From: Galeruca laticollis
Lineage: Eukaryota; Arthropoda; Insecta; Coleoptera; Chrysomelidae
NCBI GenBank assembly: GCA_963921935.1
Contig: OY998178.1
Location: 44,570,951-44,634,950, forward strand
DNA: 64,000 nucleotides
Direction: 5' to 3'
Shown: positions 11,694 through 23,494 of the stretch, in pieces
Layout of the letters: each line of letters starts with the position of its first letter
Position numbering within the stretch: the stretch's first letter is position 1
The notes under the pieces: model-generated
Database searches by the model: none
What the model was told of the DNA's origin: nothing
What the model saw: the letters and a program-made list of their open reading frames with translations, nothing else
Position numbers and translations under genes: made by a program

Positions 11694-12660
11694 ATGACAG
11701 AAAATTTGGCGGAACCCCCTGATCACAGGGGTCATTCTTCGAACCAACCTCAACTGACAAGTTTAGGGAGTGCTTCTGACCACAGAAGTCCCTCTCTTAC
11801 CCAATCACAAATAAGTCCTTCTCGATATTATTCAAATGGTGCAGCTAACTCACTCTTTCCCTCTAAAGGTCAAGGTATCCTATTTCCTTCTATTAATGGA
11901 GTTAAATTAGAGGAGTACATTTATGCCGTAGCAGCTAAAATTCTTCCTAAAAACATCACTTTTGCTTCAAGAATTTCAAACCATAGAGTATGTATTTACC
12001 TATCAAACAAGTCAGTGGTTGATCACTTTATGGCAACATATTCTAGCATCACAATCAACAATCAAGACATCCAGGCAAGACGACTCATTACACCAGCAAG
12101 CAGAATTACGTTATCCAACGTCTGCCCTAGTATACCACACGGGACTTTAGAGATTGAATTGAAGAAGTTGGGTTTAAACCTTGTAACCAGTAACTTTCAT
12201 AAAAATAGGAGTTTCCAACCCAGAATACGGACATATTTTTAGTTTTCGGCGCCAGGTATTCACCTCTCCTCTATCTCCTGAAAGTAACATTCCTGAATCA
12301 TTCACATTAACCTATGAAAATACTCTATATCGAATTTTCGTATCCGTTGATGGCCTGACCTGCGTCAAGTGCAAACAGCCAGGTCATATTGCTGTCAACT
12401 GCTGTAATGCACCCACCGCTCCCAACACTTCCGAAAATAAATCAGAAAGTCCACCTAAACCCTCTGATAAGACAAGTAGTTCTAATTCTCACGAACCAGC
12501 CTTTGTTCTAAATTTTGACCAACTGGTGGATTTGTTCGCAAATAGTTACGGTTCACCACACCCCGACCAAATTGCTATAAATTACACTAATGACTTACCC
12601 TTACTTTGCTTTATGTTACATGAAATTCATCCTCACTTGAAAGATAGAAGCAGCTATTGA
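11694..12660 (+). pseudogene. LINE ORF1 (gag-like) with CCHC knuckle
   Basis: The frame starts MTENLAEPPDHRG and runs to about 12240, where a frameshift moves it to another frame (VSNPEYGHIFSFRRQVFT...). It continues to a TGA at 12658-12660. A zinc knuckle CVKCKQPGHIAVNC (C-x2-C-x4-H-x4-C) lies near 12361-12402. It is preceded by an RNA-recognition-like region and followed by a Pro/Ser-rich stretch, as in ORF1 of Jockey/I-type LINEs. The protein would coat the element RNA. It is a single-knuckle, short version, about 320 codons in all. One frameshift breaks it. Confidence 0.8.
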
Positions 12661-12695
12661 TTTCTTCCAATTAAATTTTTATAAACACTCTTATT

Positions 12696-12827
12696 ATGTT
12701 CAAAAACATTCTCCAATGGAATATAAACGGCATTTACACTCACCTAGAATCACTGCAATTACTTATGTCTGAACTAGATCCTTCTATCATCTGCATTCAG
12801 GAGACAAACTTTGCAGATAAAACTTAG
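12696..12827 (+). pseudogene. LINE ORF2 start: endonuclease fragment
   Basis: MFKNILQWNINGI and PSIICIQET are the first two conserved blocks of the apurinic-type endonuclease of LINEs (the QWN and QET motifs). The frame ends at a TAG 44 codons in, beside the internal deletion. The start lies 35 bp after the ORF1 stop, a normal LINE arrangement. Confidence 0.8.
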
Positions 12828-12839
12828 TTATCTTATTTT

Positions 12840-13319
12840 ATACCTCCATTCCTACAACTTTCCCGCTGAATCTTAATCCCATTCCTCCCTGGCTAACGAA
12901 ACTTCCGTACTGCGATACTTCCTTATCAAATTTCAACAAATACGAAACAAATCAAGCCTTAATTAGAACAGCATTCCATGAAAAAGTGTCCAGACTTAGT
13001 CAATACACACAAATCAACACAGATTCCTCGAAAATGGAAAAGGGAAAAGGGGTAGGAATTTCAAAAGTGAGCTGCCTGGAAATTCCTTCCAGCCAAAAGA
13101 AGAGATCAAATAATATTAACACGACTCAGAATTGGACACACTCGTTTCTCCCAAGGCCACCTAATGTCTCATTCTGCGGCACCCATATGTGAAACATGTC
13201 AGGTTCCAGTGTCGGTAGTGCATGTGTTAGTGGAGTGTACCCGTTTTGCTCATCAAAGATCGCGGTATAATTTACCAACTAATATCACAGACATTATCGG
13301 AGAAAACTGTGACGTTTAA
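12840..13319 (+). pseudogene. LINE ORF2 end: RNase H and C-terminal knuckle
   Basis: YTQINTDSSK followed by GVGIS matches the first strand of RNase H (usually YTDGSK...GVG). After a frameshift the reading LTRLRIGHTRFSQGHLMS, then CETC and HVLVEC, gives the C-terminal C-x2-C...H-x4-C knuckle found in I/Jockey LINEs. Most of the RNase H core is absent. A stop follows near 13317. Confidence 0.75.
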
Positions 13320-13534
13320 AAATTGTTCCTTTTCCTGAAAGCGGTTAACTTACTGTATAAAGTTTGAAAATCCTATTATGTACACGACTTAAATGTGAAT
13401 TTATTGTTGGGCGTTAATAACCCTAGGGGTTGATACGCAATAAATTTCAAAATAAAAAAAAACTGATAATTTTACTTATAAACTTTAATCATATTGGCTC
13501 ATTTTATACAGTATTGGAAATAATATATCTTGGG

Positions 13535-13700
13535 TATAGTTGAATTATCGGATAACATAACCGACAAACGTCAAATTATTTTGTTCTGCTCTTCACTATT
13601 AATTCACTATTAATAGAAAGAGATGCCACTTAATAATTATGTCGGTTATCTTATCAGATGTTATTGACGCACGGGTAAAGATCCAATAATTCAACTGTAT
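13535..13700. mobile_element. small MITE
   Basis: TATAGTTGAATTATCGGAT at the left and ATCCAATAATTCAACTGTA at the right are inverted repeats matching at 17 of 19 positions. The internal ATAACCGACA and TGTCGGTTAT phrases are also inverted. The unit is 166 bp with no coding capacity. Confidence 0.65.
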
Positions 13701-15041
13701 TGTGTTTTAATGAGAGTGTAAAGGATGACCTGCTTAAATACAGAGTTGGCGTTATAATTCCTCATCGAATTTTACTCTGAATCATGCGATGCTACTAACT
13801 GAGGGGATGGATTTTATTGATGGACCATACACTTGATGGACGATAATTTCAAATCGGATATTAAGTGAATAATTTATTCCATTTAATCTGTCGGACGGCT
13901 GGAAAATAATGACTGATTGCCTAGACACTGCCTATACCCTGTTTTTAAAGTAAATGAAGATCACATAAATTCTTATAATGCAAGCCTTGCAAAATCTTAT
14001 AACCACTCACTGGCAAAATTGTGTTGCACATATCATAAGAGAAGAAGATAGAATGTTCAAGTTATATTGGATTGTGATCCGTGATCTTATAGAACCAATA
14101 ATTGTTTCCGTCTATAGTAGCAACAGTAAGGCAGATTCTGAGTGAATGATTATTTATATTTTATATAAATGTATTCATTGCTTCTTTAGTTAATAAATAA
14201 TAGACAATGTAATTCATAGTTCTGATATATTGTAGAATGTTTGATTTGTTACAAATAGTGTTTAATAAGAAATTATACAAATAGTTCAATGGCTAAACTA
14301 TTTTCATACCAAATCTGATTTCTAAGAAGTGAAATTACTGTTTTCAGTATGATGATTAACGATAATAGGTTGACTATGGAGAACCTTTTTCATACCATTT
14401 GGAAATCCCTATAAGATTTCTATATCTGCTGTTATAGTTATGACCCGAATCTCAATACCGAATTTATCTAGTATCAGCTGGTTATCACATGTTAGTTTGA
14501 ATCTACTATATCATCAAACACAATTTGTTATATATTTTGGAGTTTTGCTGTACTGTAAAATACGTGCTAAAATAGTTATTTGTAAAACAAGTGATGACTC
14601 GTTTTGTACTACTAGTGAATTTTGTGCAACAAACCCCGAAGCTGTGAGTTGCGCAAATCACGAGTACTACAGAAAGTCATTGTGACACAAATTTTACAGA
14701 ATATTTTTTTAATTAGCATTTATTCAATTGTTAAAAAAAAGGAATTACATATAATCCCTGTTTTTAAACTAGGAGGAGTGGTTTGAATGTAAGTTGGCAA
14801 TTCTGTAGATTCGTGATTGGTCAGATCACAGATGGTTTTATTCAGCGCTTTTGACTTTTGACATAGTATGAGCGAATAATTGTGTAAATTACAAACAAAC
14901 TTTCATTTAAGCAAACAGATTATTTGTTTAAGAAAGAGCTTCTTCCGATCTATTTATATTATATCGTGAACTGAATTATTTTTAAATCTTCACATAGATA
15001 TCTGATAATTTATCCCAAAAATCAAACGTTATGTATACCTA
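13701..15041. other. A+T-rich DNA with no recognised gene
   Basis: A short frame at 14440-14685 has no known motif. I see no element ends, only scattered A and T runs. Confidence 0.45.
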
Positions 15042-16034
15042 TACGTGCTATTCAAAAGTTCCCTCCCCCCCCTCGTATCTTTTGAACAGCTACACTTACA
15101 TTAATAGAATTTGGAGGGTGAAAATAAAGTGTTGTAAACTTCTCTACGAATGGTAACAGGTGACGTAATAGTAATAGATAACGTCACAGTGCCACTCTGG
15201 CCAATAATTTTAAATAGGACCTTATGGCAAGTGATATCTCGTTTGAAAGGCATTGACATTGGCTACATAGCCATATTAATTTTGTTTGTGTTTAAATTAA
15301 TTTTGACGTATAAATTAAATAAATACCAAAATTATTGAAATTATTTTTTTAAATTTAATTAATTGAATATCAACAATGGATTCTTATAGCAAGTGTTCGA
15401 AATGTGCTCCGTCTACTTCCTGACAGTAATACATCCTATTAGTAAACTCTTGTCGTACTTTTTCGAATGTGTCAGCTGAAATAGCATTGCATTCTTAAGT
15501 AATTCTTTCTTTCAAAACGCCAATGCTATCTGGTGCCGTAGTATAAACCTTGGATTCCAAGTACCCCCATAGAAAAAAATCTAATGGTGTCAGATCTAAT
15601 GACCGAGGTGGCCATTCTATAGGACATCGCCGGCCGATGTATTACTGTCAGGAAGTAGGCGGAGCACATTTCGAACACTTGCTATAAGAATCCATTGTTG
15701 ATATTTGATTAATTAAATTTAAAAAAATAATTTCAATAATTTTGGTATTTATTTAATTTATCCGTCAAAATTAATTTAAACCCAAACAAAATTAATATGG
15801 CTATGTAGCCAATGTCAATGCCTTTCAAACGAGATATCACTTGCCATAAGGTCCTATTTAAAATTATTGGCCAGAGTGGCACTGTGACGTCATCTATTAC
15901 TATTACGTCAACTGTTACCATTCGTAGAGAAGTTTACGTTTACAACACTATATTTTCACCCTCCAAATTTTATTGATGCAGGTATAGCCGTTCAAAAGAT
16001 ACGAGGGGGGAGGGGACTTTTGAATTGCACTGTA
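15042..16034. mobile_element. fold-back element from an inverted mariner-like 3' end
   Basis: Two arms of about 395 bp (15042-15435 and 15636-16034) are reverse complements and surround a 200-bp spacer. The outer ends read TACGTGCTATTCAAAAG and, inverted, TACAGTGCAATTCAAAAG, both next to TA as for Tc1/mariner insertions. Each arm contains the last about 20 codons of the transposase plus its 3' untranslated part. The spacer carries transposase sequence in one orientation only. The mirrored frames at 15150-15338 and 15733-15921 are the same non-coding arm read twice. Confidence 0.9.
15365..15650 (-). pseudogene. mariner/IS630-type transposase C-terminus inside the fold-back
   Basis: The minus strand reads CPIEWPPRSLDLTPLDFFLW, ESKVYTTAPDSIGVLKERIT, a TAA stop, ECNAISADTFEKVRQEF, and DGAHFEHLL. 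This is the C-terminus of the DUF4817-type mariner relatives abundant in insects. The third catalytic Asp (LDFFLWG) is intact; the rest of the protein is absent. The same family appears as a fuller copy at 54206-56523. Confidence 0.85.
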
Positions 16035-16464
16035 TATTGATCCTACACAATATAAAAATAAACAATTGACAAATCATTGATGAATAAGTATTAGCGTACT
16101 TTATTTATCAATATTTTTAATATATATTTTATTAAAATTTACCTCTAACACCATTTACTGTAATACTTTGCTAGCTAGAACAACGCTAGACCATTTTGTT
16201 TCAAGGTTAAAGTCAAATGTAAAATAAAAATATATACTACATACAATAACCAACTGTATGACACTAAAAATTACTAAAAAAGTGTTCATTGTGACACTGT
16301 AAACAATGTTATAATAGAGTCTCTCTTATACGCGAATTATAAAAAGAATTTTTTCTGTGACAGGAAAAAAATTTGACATTTCATCTCTGTTGACAGGTAA
16401 CAAAATACAACTTTTCACGAAATTACTTTTTTTCCCACGGGAAAAAAGTGAGTACTTTTTTCCC

Positions 16465-16465
<1 letters not shown>

Positions 16466-16502
<37 letters not shown>

Positions 16503-16567
16503 GAAATGTAACTTATGTTCAATAAAATATTCTAAAATCAAATATCTTCCTTTATCTATATGTATAT

Positions 16568-16630
<63 letters not shown>

Positions 16631-16673
16631 GATAAAGGAAGATATTTGATTTTAGAATATTTTATTGAACATA
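16466..16673. repeat. (TA)n tracts within an inverted pair
   Basis: A (TA)14-type run ends near 16498. A second run of about 60 bp (16564-16624) forms the loop between the inverted 53-bp blocks. DNA of this kind is prone to cruciform formation and to assembly or replication slippage. Confidence 0.85.
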
Positions 16674-17352
16674 ATATATATTTATATATATTAAACTGGA
16701 TAGAACGGGAAGAGAAAGAATGATTTAACGTTATTATTGGCTTAGTTTATATTTAGTTTTGATTTATGTTTAATTTTGATTTGCCCGGTATATTGTAAAA
16801 TTTAAAATTTTATTATTAAGATGATTACACTTTGAACATGAGAAATTCTTCAACCTCAGAGTAGGGTTCAGATATAGAAAAACAAAAATTCAATTTTTAA
16901 TGTGAGCGCCTAAATTTGATTAGATATCTCTATCTTCATAAAAATTTTGTCAATCACAAATGTACTTGCTTTATTTAATAATACCGAATAAATTCCAAAG
17001 ACGGTCCTGTGTTTAATGTTGAACCTCTCTACGATTCATAGATGTCAGTTTAAACTACCAATGGTTTAAACTAGATGGAGCCATCACCACAAAGAAATGA
17101 AATATATCAAAAATCAATTTTACAATGTTCTTCAAAATAGAAAACCGTTATTTAATGTTATGAAAAGACAAATACATTGTTCTTTTACAGGACACAAATT
17201 AATAAATAACCTATTATCTATTATGATCACTAATTCGAACAAAATCATGTACTCAGATGAATAATTATCTCTATATACAATTCCAAAATAGGCAACATTT
17301 AATACAAATCTTATAATACGAAATCTTTTATGTAAACGTCTATGATTCAAAA

Positions 17353-17717
17353 ATGGCGAAAGACAACGGTTGCAAGTGTTTGTTTAATACCAAAGCTCAA
17401 TTCCTTGCACTAAATCGGTAAGTTTATTTAACTTTCTTTACGTATAGTGAAAATAGTTTGAATACCTTATTCTTGTATAGTAATTCTATTATTAGTTTTC
17501 TTTACTTTATTTCAGGTTACCTTCTGGAAATTACCACATCACTGGTCCAGCTTGCACAAAATCAGGAATCAATGCTATGTTTCGTCCACATCAATACATT
17601 TCAGTCAAATCACATAATCCAAAGCTTTCTAAAAGGTATGGTGGATATATCAATCCCACCATACAAAATATTAATCAAATATCATCTATAAATTATACGG
17701 TTAGTATTCAAACATAA
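17353..17717 (+). CDS. candidate two-exon small gene, function unknown
   Basis: The proposed exon 1 (17353-17417) starts with a well-placed ATG and reads MAKDNGCKCLFNTKAQFLAL. It ends CG|GTAAGT, a consensus donor. The proposed exon 2 begins after TTTCAG at 17516 and reads LPSGNYHITGPACTKSGINA, then a Pro/Lys/Tyr-rich stretch with NPKLSKRYGGY, to a TAA at 17715-17717. The join keeps frame and gives a protein of about 88 residues with balanced composition, unlike the A+T-driven frames nearby. It could continue past 17700, where GTTAGT is another possible donor. I do not recognise the protein. It sits between perfect inverted repeats, so it may be a captured gene fragment. Confidence 0.4.
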
Positions 17718-19022
17718 TTACCAAATTCTTTCTTAGTTTGTACATCTGCTTGTTTTAATATATAATTTACTAGATCACAAGTACAATGTATTTCCTTCCC
17801 TGAATTTTGATACCAAAAACGTTGTTTTCCGAAAAGTTTAATTAATTTCAAGTAATTTTGCTTCTTCCAAAAATTTCTACCACCCCAAAAAGAAAGTACC
17901 TAGTGAATAGCATGTATAATCAACAAACTTTTTTCATTCAATTTTTTTTTATTATTAACAAACTACTTGTCGCTGATAAAAGTATGTTGAATACATTCCA
18001 CCAATCAGATTTGGTTATCAACACTTTTCTTGATAGATTTCATCTCAAATAGTGAATTGTCCATCCATCATTTGAAAACACTTTGTTTTAAGTTTCTTTA
18101 ATGATTTTAACTCATATTTTATCTCTTAAATTATATTTCATTCAATTTACAAAATGACATTTCCAACTTTATAAAATATGTATTCATAATGTCAAACCGT
18201 TCAATAAATGTCACATTCCATAGAATTAATGTTTTCATTTTACTTCTCATATAGTCTTGTTTTTAAATATTTATAAAATCTTATTTACACATACTTCAAT
18301 CCCTAATATTCATTTTAAAAAAAATCACACTATTTATTTACTTTGACAATAAAAACAAAGGATTATCATTTCCATTTATATATGTAATAACGTTCTAAAA
18401 TTCTGTCTTGTAGGTTTATAGAAATTTTGTTATTTCATTTCACATATGTTTTAAATCTTATTTTAAATCTTCTTTATAATTATACAATTAGATGCTTTCT
18501 CTATTGAATAGTACATTGTACAGATTGTCTCCTTTTTTAGATAATCTTTTAATAAAAAAAAATCAAATTCCAAAAATTTTAATTACTTGAAATATGTAAT
18601 CTTTTATTTTATGTTCAGTATACAGGGTGTTGTTTTACTCTATGTTAATATATATACATATAGATAAAGGAAGATATTTGATTTTAGAATATTTTATTGA
18701 ACATAAGTTACATTTCCTTTATATCAAGAGTCAGACAAAACTCGGAATCAGACATTTTTTAACTTTATATTTTCCAAAATAACTACTAAACAATCACTGA
18801 GTTCGCAATTTTTGAATCAAATGACAGAATTGAATTGACATATATTTAATTACTTTGAAGTTTTCCTTAGCAACGCAGGTCTAATTGTCGATATAACTAC
18901 AACGGGTTATTAGTTTGAAAATTTAAATTTCATATCGATAACATTCTGACTTTAATATATTGCAATAATTTGTTCTTTTACTATTGAATCGTCGTTTTTC
19001 CTGTCACAGAAAAAAATAGTGT

Positions 19023-19111
19023 ATTATACACGGGAAAAATATTAGATTCTAGCTCTCGGTTTGTTACATAACCTCGAGCTAAAATCTAATACTTTTTTCC
19101 CTTGTATAATA
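19023..19111. repeat. hairpin with arms of about 36 bp
   Basis: ATTATACACGGGAAAAATAT... at the left pairs with ...ATACTTTTTTCCCTTGTATAAT at the right around a 17-bp loop. Related CACGGGAAAAAAG phrases occur at 16435-16450, so this belongs to the same family as the nested repeats upstream. Confidence 0.75.
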
Positions 19112-19520
19112 AATAACTATTTGTTATATTTGATTTACTTAGTTTCTTACTGCTTTGAAGGATTTGAGATTCCAGGAAGGCAGTTACATCTAGGTACATA
19201 TATTACAGTAATGATGTTCTTTGTGGGAATGTCAGATGTGTATATGAGAAAGATGATCGGCCACTTCCCTTTAGAACATCTGAGATTTCATGACGCAGAT
19301 TTATGATATGATCTTTAAATTTGTAATTTTCTCATTTAGACCATTCTTTTTTTATGCAAAATCAATCAATTTCTGTAATTTGAAATTATTTAAAATCTGT
19401 TTCCTCACATTCTATAATTATTCGGTAAATTATTGTCTAAGATATACTTTGGTTTTGATAAACAGTAGAAAAAATATCAAATTTGTCCATTTGGCCAACC
19501 AAATTATTACATACACATAT

Positions 19521-21985
19521 GAAGGGTACAGGGGCAAAAATATGAATGTCACAAAAACACGTTTCCGAGGAAAACGGTTTTGAAAGTTTGAAGACTTTGA
19601 TATCATACATCTGAAAACATAAAGGTGTCAAATATTTTTTAAACTTCAGATAGTGATATCGTCTTACGTATGTAAGACTACTATAGCGATATAATGACCA
19701 CAGGCGTAGAAAAAAAATTATTAGGTGACCTCACATTAAAAAAAGTTAATAGTTGAAAATGAACATAATTTCAATAATACTTTTTATTGTGAACGAACAT
19801 TATTTTATCTAAAAAAGAAAAGTGTTATTCAGCATTGAGGATATGGTGTAAATTTTCGAAATAGCTACTTGCTCCAGAATTTTGACAAAACTTCTTCAAT
19901 TCTTGGAGGTTCTGGTACTTTTTGAATGGTAATGGAAGACGTTCCTTGTACTTTCGACTTTGTAACACGAATTGACCAGCAGGCAATAAATCAAAATTCC
20001 TCTGTTTTCGCTTCGGTGGTATCACCACAGAAGTAGTACAGGGTCCATTGTAAGTTTTACGATACTCTATCATTCTGGGCATTCCTTCAAAAATTGTCAG
20101 ATCCTTTATAGGTCTGCTCTCGAATGGACACTTTTTGAAAAAATACCCCAAAAGATGATACGTCCAGGAAAGAAATATATCCTGATTCTCACAATCTACT
20201 AATTTGAATGGATTAGGCTTTGTCCTGGCGTTCAAGATCTGTTCATTACATTCTGCTGGAAGCTCTACGGTGGCTTTCTGGTTTATTAATTCCATATTTC
20301 GATCACACTCTAGATAACTTTGTTCTATCACGGAAAAGGGCATCTTCATTTTTTTCAGTCGCTTTGTTTTATGTACGATGAAATGCAAGAAACGGAATAA
20401 AGTATAATTCTTATTTTGGCCGCCACACGAATCACAAAAAATTCATAATTCTTCTACTCTCAAATCCAAATAATTAAAAATGAAGTGGAACAGCATAGAT
20501 GCTACTTCATCAGCTCCTCTTTTGCTGCGGTTTCTGTATAAGTATAAAAAATGATTCACCTGTAGATAGCACATGGATATTGAAGGAGTAAAATGAAAGT
20601 TGACGTTTATAGTAGACATCATTGGTGCTTATATTAGGAATTGGTAAATTTTTCTGGAAAACCATGGTTATTGCCTCTGTTTTATTATTTCTCTGTGCAT
20701 TGAGGCGTGCCATCTTCTTTCTTTTATAGAAGGTATCAGCCTTCAGAAGGTGAAGTTGTGTTCTGTTTCCAAGACTGATAAGTTCGCTATTTGTTCGGGA
20801 TCTTGTACCATACTTAACTTCTTCGCCTTATACCCATCGCAACTGCTGCAAGTGTCTGTTCGTGGATATCAAAAACTGATGTTGAACTTTGTCACCAAAA
20901 TGGTTCTGTAGGTTTCATAGAAAACTTTCATCCCAGGATATTTTTCCAGATACATTTTATGCATCTTTTTCACATTCAGCTTTTCAGGTAAATAGATCGT
21001 TTCAGAATCGTGGAGGCTGTAATGCGATCTTCTACCCTTGAATGACTTGGTATGTTCATAAACCGCGTTTGAAGTTGCTTCTTCAAGTTTGTTTTTATGG
21101 TTTGTATGTCGACCTCGCCTATCATGTTGCACATATCCAGAAGTGATCAGCTGCTTTTGGATACCTTGAAGACGTTTCGCAGATATGCCGTGTAATGAAA
21201 GCATTGCTTTATAACATATCGGTATTTCTACATAATTATCATCACGCTGAATGCGAACTTTGTACTTATGTGAGAATGAGTGGTAATCGGCGTTTTAATC
21301 GTTGATTTTCCTGCTCCGATGTCTCTTCACCGGGTGAAATGAAATCAGAACCCCCAAATAGAGATTCTGTACGTCATGTGATTCGAATCCATTAAAATGT
21401 TTAATAATCAGTTTTCGATCTCCTTCTGTGATATGTTCGAAACATTTGACCTTGGTGCAATCACAACTTACACCTGTTTTATGACTCTGTAGTCGCAGTT
21501 TTTTTGCAACATCTCTCATACGTCCATAGGAGGCCCTCTTTTTAAAGTATAATGAAATATTTTCATTCGTTTCGTCAGTCATTGTATAGTACCTGGAACA
21601 TACTTTATTGAATTCAAATTACCAAAACCAAAGTGTCGAATTCACTCACTTTCTCACTATAGCATGTGTATAAGGAATCTATCAGATTATGCTTTTCTGA
21701 TGATATTATCACTGCACACTTGTGTTCTTCTAGACAGCTAAAATCAAACTGAATTAATCATGCAAAACAGCACTGAGAAAAAACGCGCCAGAACGCCAGA
21801 ACGCAGGAACATTCATCTTTTTTCTCCTGTACTGGTAATTTTAAATTCGCTGTTACATGCCAGTTTCATTGTTTTTACCTGGTTCGAATCACATATTGAA
21901 TTCTAACGTATTTGTTCTCCAGTTTGGCACCATAATCTCAAAATGGCCGTTTTTGGACATTCATTTTTTTGCCCCTGTACCCTTC
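19521..21985. mobile_element. Sola-like DNA transposon, near complete
   Basis: The ends GAAGGGTACAGGGGCAAAAA (19521) and TTTTTGCCCCTGTACCCTTC (to 21985) are inverted repeats that extend with a few mismatches to about 30 bp. ATAT lies immediately outside on both sides, consistent with a 4-bp target duplication. ATAT is its own complement, so it could also be part of the repeat. One transposase relic fills the interior on the minus strand. A 4-bp duplication is the rule for the Sola superfamily, which is the basis for the name; the assignment is inference. Confidence 0.75.
19825..21582 (-). pseudogene. DUF7869-type transposase relic
   Basis: Reading the minus strand from 21582, a Cys-rich N-terminal part (CDCTKVKCFEHITEGDRK) is followed by a probable DNA-binding part (HGISAKRLQGIQKQLI, 21204 down). 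A zinc-type pair comes next (TDTCSSCDGYKAKKLSMVQ, near 20830), then the nuclease-like core with FQKNLPIPNISTNDVYYKRQ, FYTYTETAAKRGADE and IFCDSCGGQNKNYTLFRFLH. The tail carries PRMIEYRKTYNGPC and ends at 19825. The DSCGGQNKN block holds a likely catalytic Asp. Frame breaks occur in a T6 run and an A4 run near 20530-20545, and a TGA replaces a Glu codon just before the IFCDSC block. About 590 codons are recoverable, close to full length for this type. The domain name is from memory of the family and should be checked. Confidence 0.75.
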
Positions 21986-21989
21986 ATAT

Positions 21990-23494
21990 AAGAAGATATC
22001 ATAACACTGATATGGCGACAAACACATTATTAATAACCAACTGTAATTTGATTACTTTGACAAACTTTCCCAGACGTTTTGTCACATTCGTTTCCAATGA
22101 AAAGTTTACTAGTTCTAATAATGAACAATTAATTTACTGGTTACGTAATTTTTTTCTCTAAATACACTTATTCAAAAAAAGTTTTAAAAATCACTAAATA
22201 CTGATTCGGTTTTATATATATTTTTATACAATTTAACCAAATAAAATCACTCCCATACAAAACACTTAGAACGAGAAAAGACCATCGAGCTTTCAAAATC
22301 AAACTCTCAATTTACATATCTCCTTGATATAAAGTTTACCCGTTATCGTTCTGTTCTCCTAGGCATCCAACTCGCCAAATCTCCGCCCACACTTTTAAGC
22401 AATTAGCTTAATATACTGCAAGAGGAAGAAATAGAGACAAAAGATCCAGTAAAGAGAAGTAAGTAGCTGAAATTGTAAGAATTCCCGTAGTTAAATGAAT
22501 AATTCATCAAGCCTTTTGACGTACGAGTTGCAAGAATAAAGAAGATAAGTGGAAGAGAAGACAATCGTATTAGTCCTGGCGCTGATTATACAAAATCGTA
22601 AGTGACGATACGGGTTGAAATGACGTGATTGAATTAGGATATATAAAATCCGGTACCATTTCCCTAATTAATTCAGGCATGTTAATGAATACGCGACTTA
22701 GATAATTTCATGGATTCAACACAACGCCGCAATGTCACTTTCATTTATTATTTTTCATTGATATGAATTATGTAGTCCTAAGAATTTTATTATTATTTCA
22801 GTACTTTTGAGACAAACAGTGCCGTAGCAACAAATCGCCTTAAAACATGAGCATAGCCTAGTTGTTTTTGTTTATTAATTAGTTCAACTCTATTAGTATT
22901 CTTAATTTGACAACGTTAACTGAAATTAATAGTTTATTATATACAAATTTACAAATGACTGTGTGCAACCCGGTAAATGTTCAACTAACTTGGTAACTGT
23001 GTAACTGACTTTCTTCACGTTGGAAGGTGTGTTAAATACAAAAACTTCAAGGGGGTGTGTGTGTGTCGGGGAGCGAAGACGGGCAGTAACTTTAGTGGAC
23101 TGTATAATTGTTGTGGAGGTGGTTGTTGACATCTAAACATAAACTATCCTGTCTCCGCTGACAACGAAAGGGTAAACTAACTACTACGATGTCAATAAAA
23201 TAGCCACTTTAATTTCAATTCATCTTTAATGAAAGTAACTTCAAAAGATCATAACAAAAAAAAAACATGTGAAAATGGTATAATTAAAAATTGTTCACAC
23301 CAATACTTAGCAACACTGTACTGTTAGCGCTTCGCGCTTAATTTAAAATATTATTACATGAAAAAATGTAACAGAGAACTTAGTAAATGTAATGCACTTT
23401 ATACGAGTAATTACATAAATAGATGTTGAGTATCTTTCCATAGAGACAATAGACAATTAATAACTTGTAAAGGAATTAATTGTAATTCGATGTA
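21990..23494. other. no recognised gene
   Basis: The stretch is A+T-rich. Around 22950-23110 it becomes G/T-rich with a short (GT)n run and GGGGAGCGAAGACGGG; the minus-strand frame there has no known domain. Confidence 0.4.

Larger units (their letters stand above)
11357..13462 (+). mobile_element. internally deleted Jockey/I-type LINE with both ends
   Basis: The element runs from a GGGGGCGATCCTGG start, through a 5' leader, ORF1, the first 44 codons of the endonuclease, an RNase H piece and the C-terminal zinc knuckle, to a tail ending AATAAATTTC plus an A-run. The reverse transcriptase and most of the endonuclease are gone at a single junction near 12830. Retention of both ends with loss of the middle differs from the usual 5' truncation. 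Confidence 0.7.
16349..19016. repeat. nested inverted repeats flanking 2.2-2.7 kb
   Basis: The outer pair is TTTTTTCTGTGACAGGAAAA at 16349-16370 and its complement at 18995-19016. The inner pair is a 72-bp block at 16497-16568, perfectly complementary to 18651-18722. A third partial copy of the inner block (53 bp) lies at 16621-16673 in the same orientation as the right one. The arrangement looks like the ends of a DNA element, or two oppositely oriented MITEs, enclosing other sequence. Confidence 0.75.

Noticed and set aside
15150..15921. Two near-identical 62-codon frames on opposite strands
   Set aside because: They are the same non-coding arm of the fold-back element read from each side.
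21870..21900. GGTTCGAATC, like a tRNA T-loop
   Set aside because: No acceptor, D or anticodon stem could be drawn around it.
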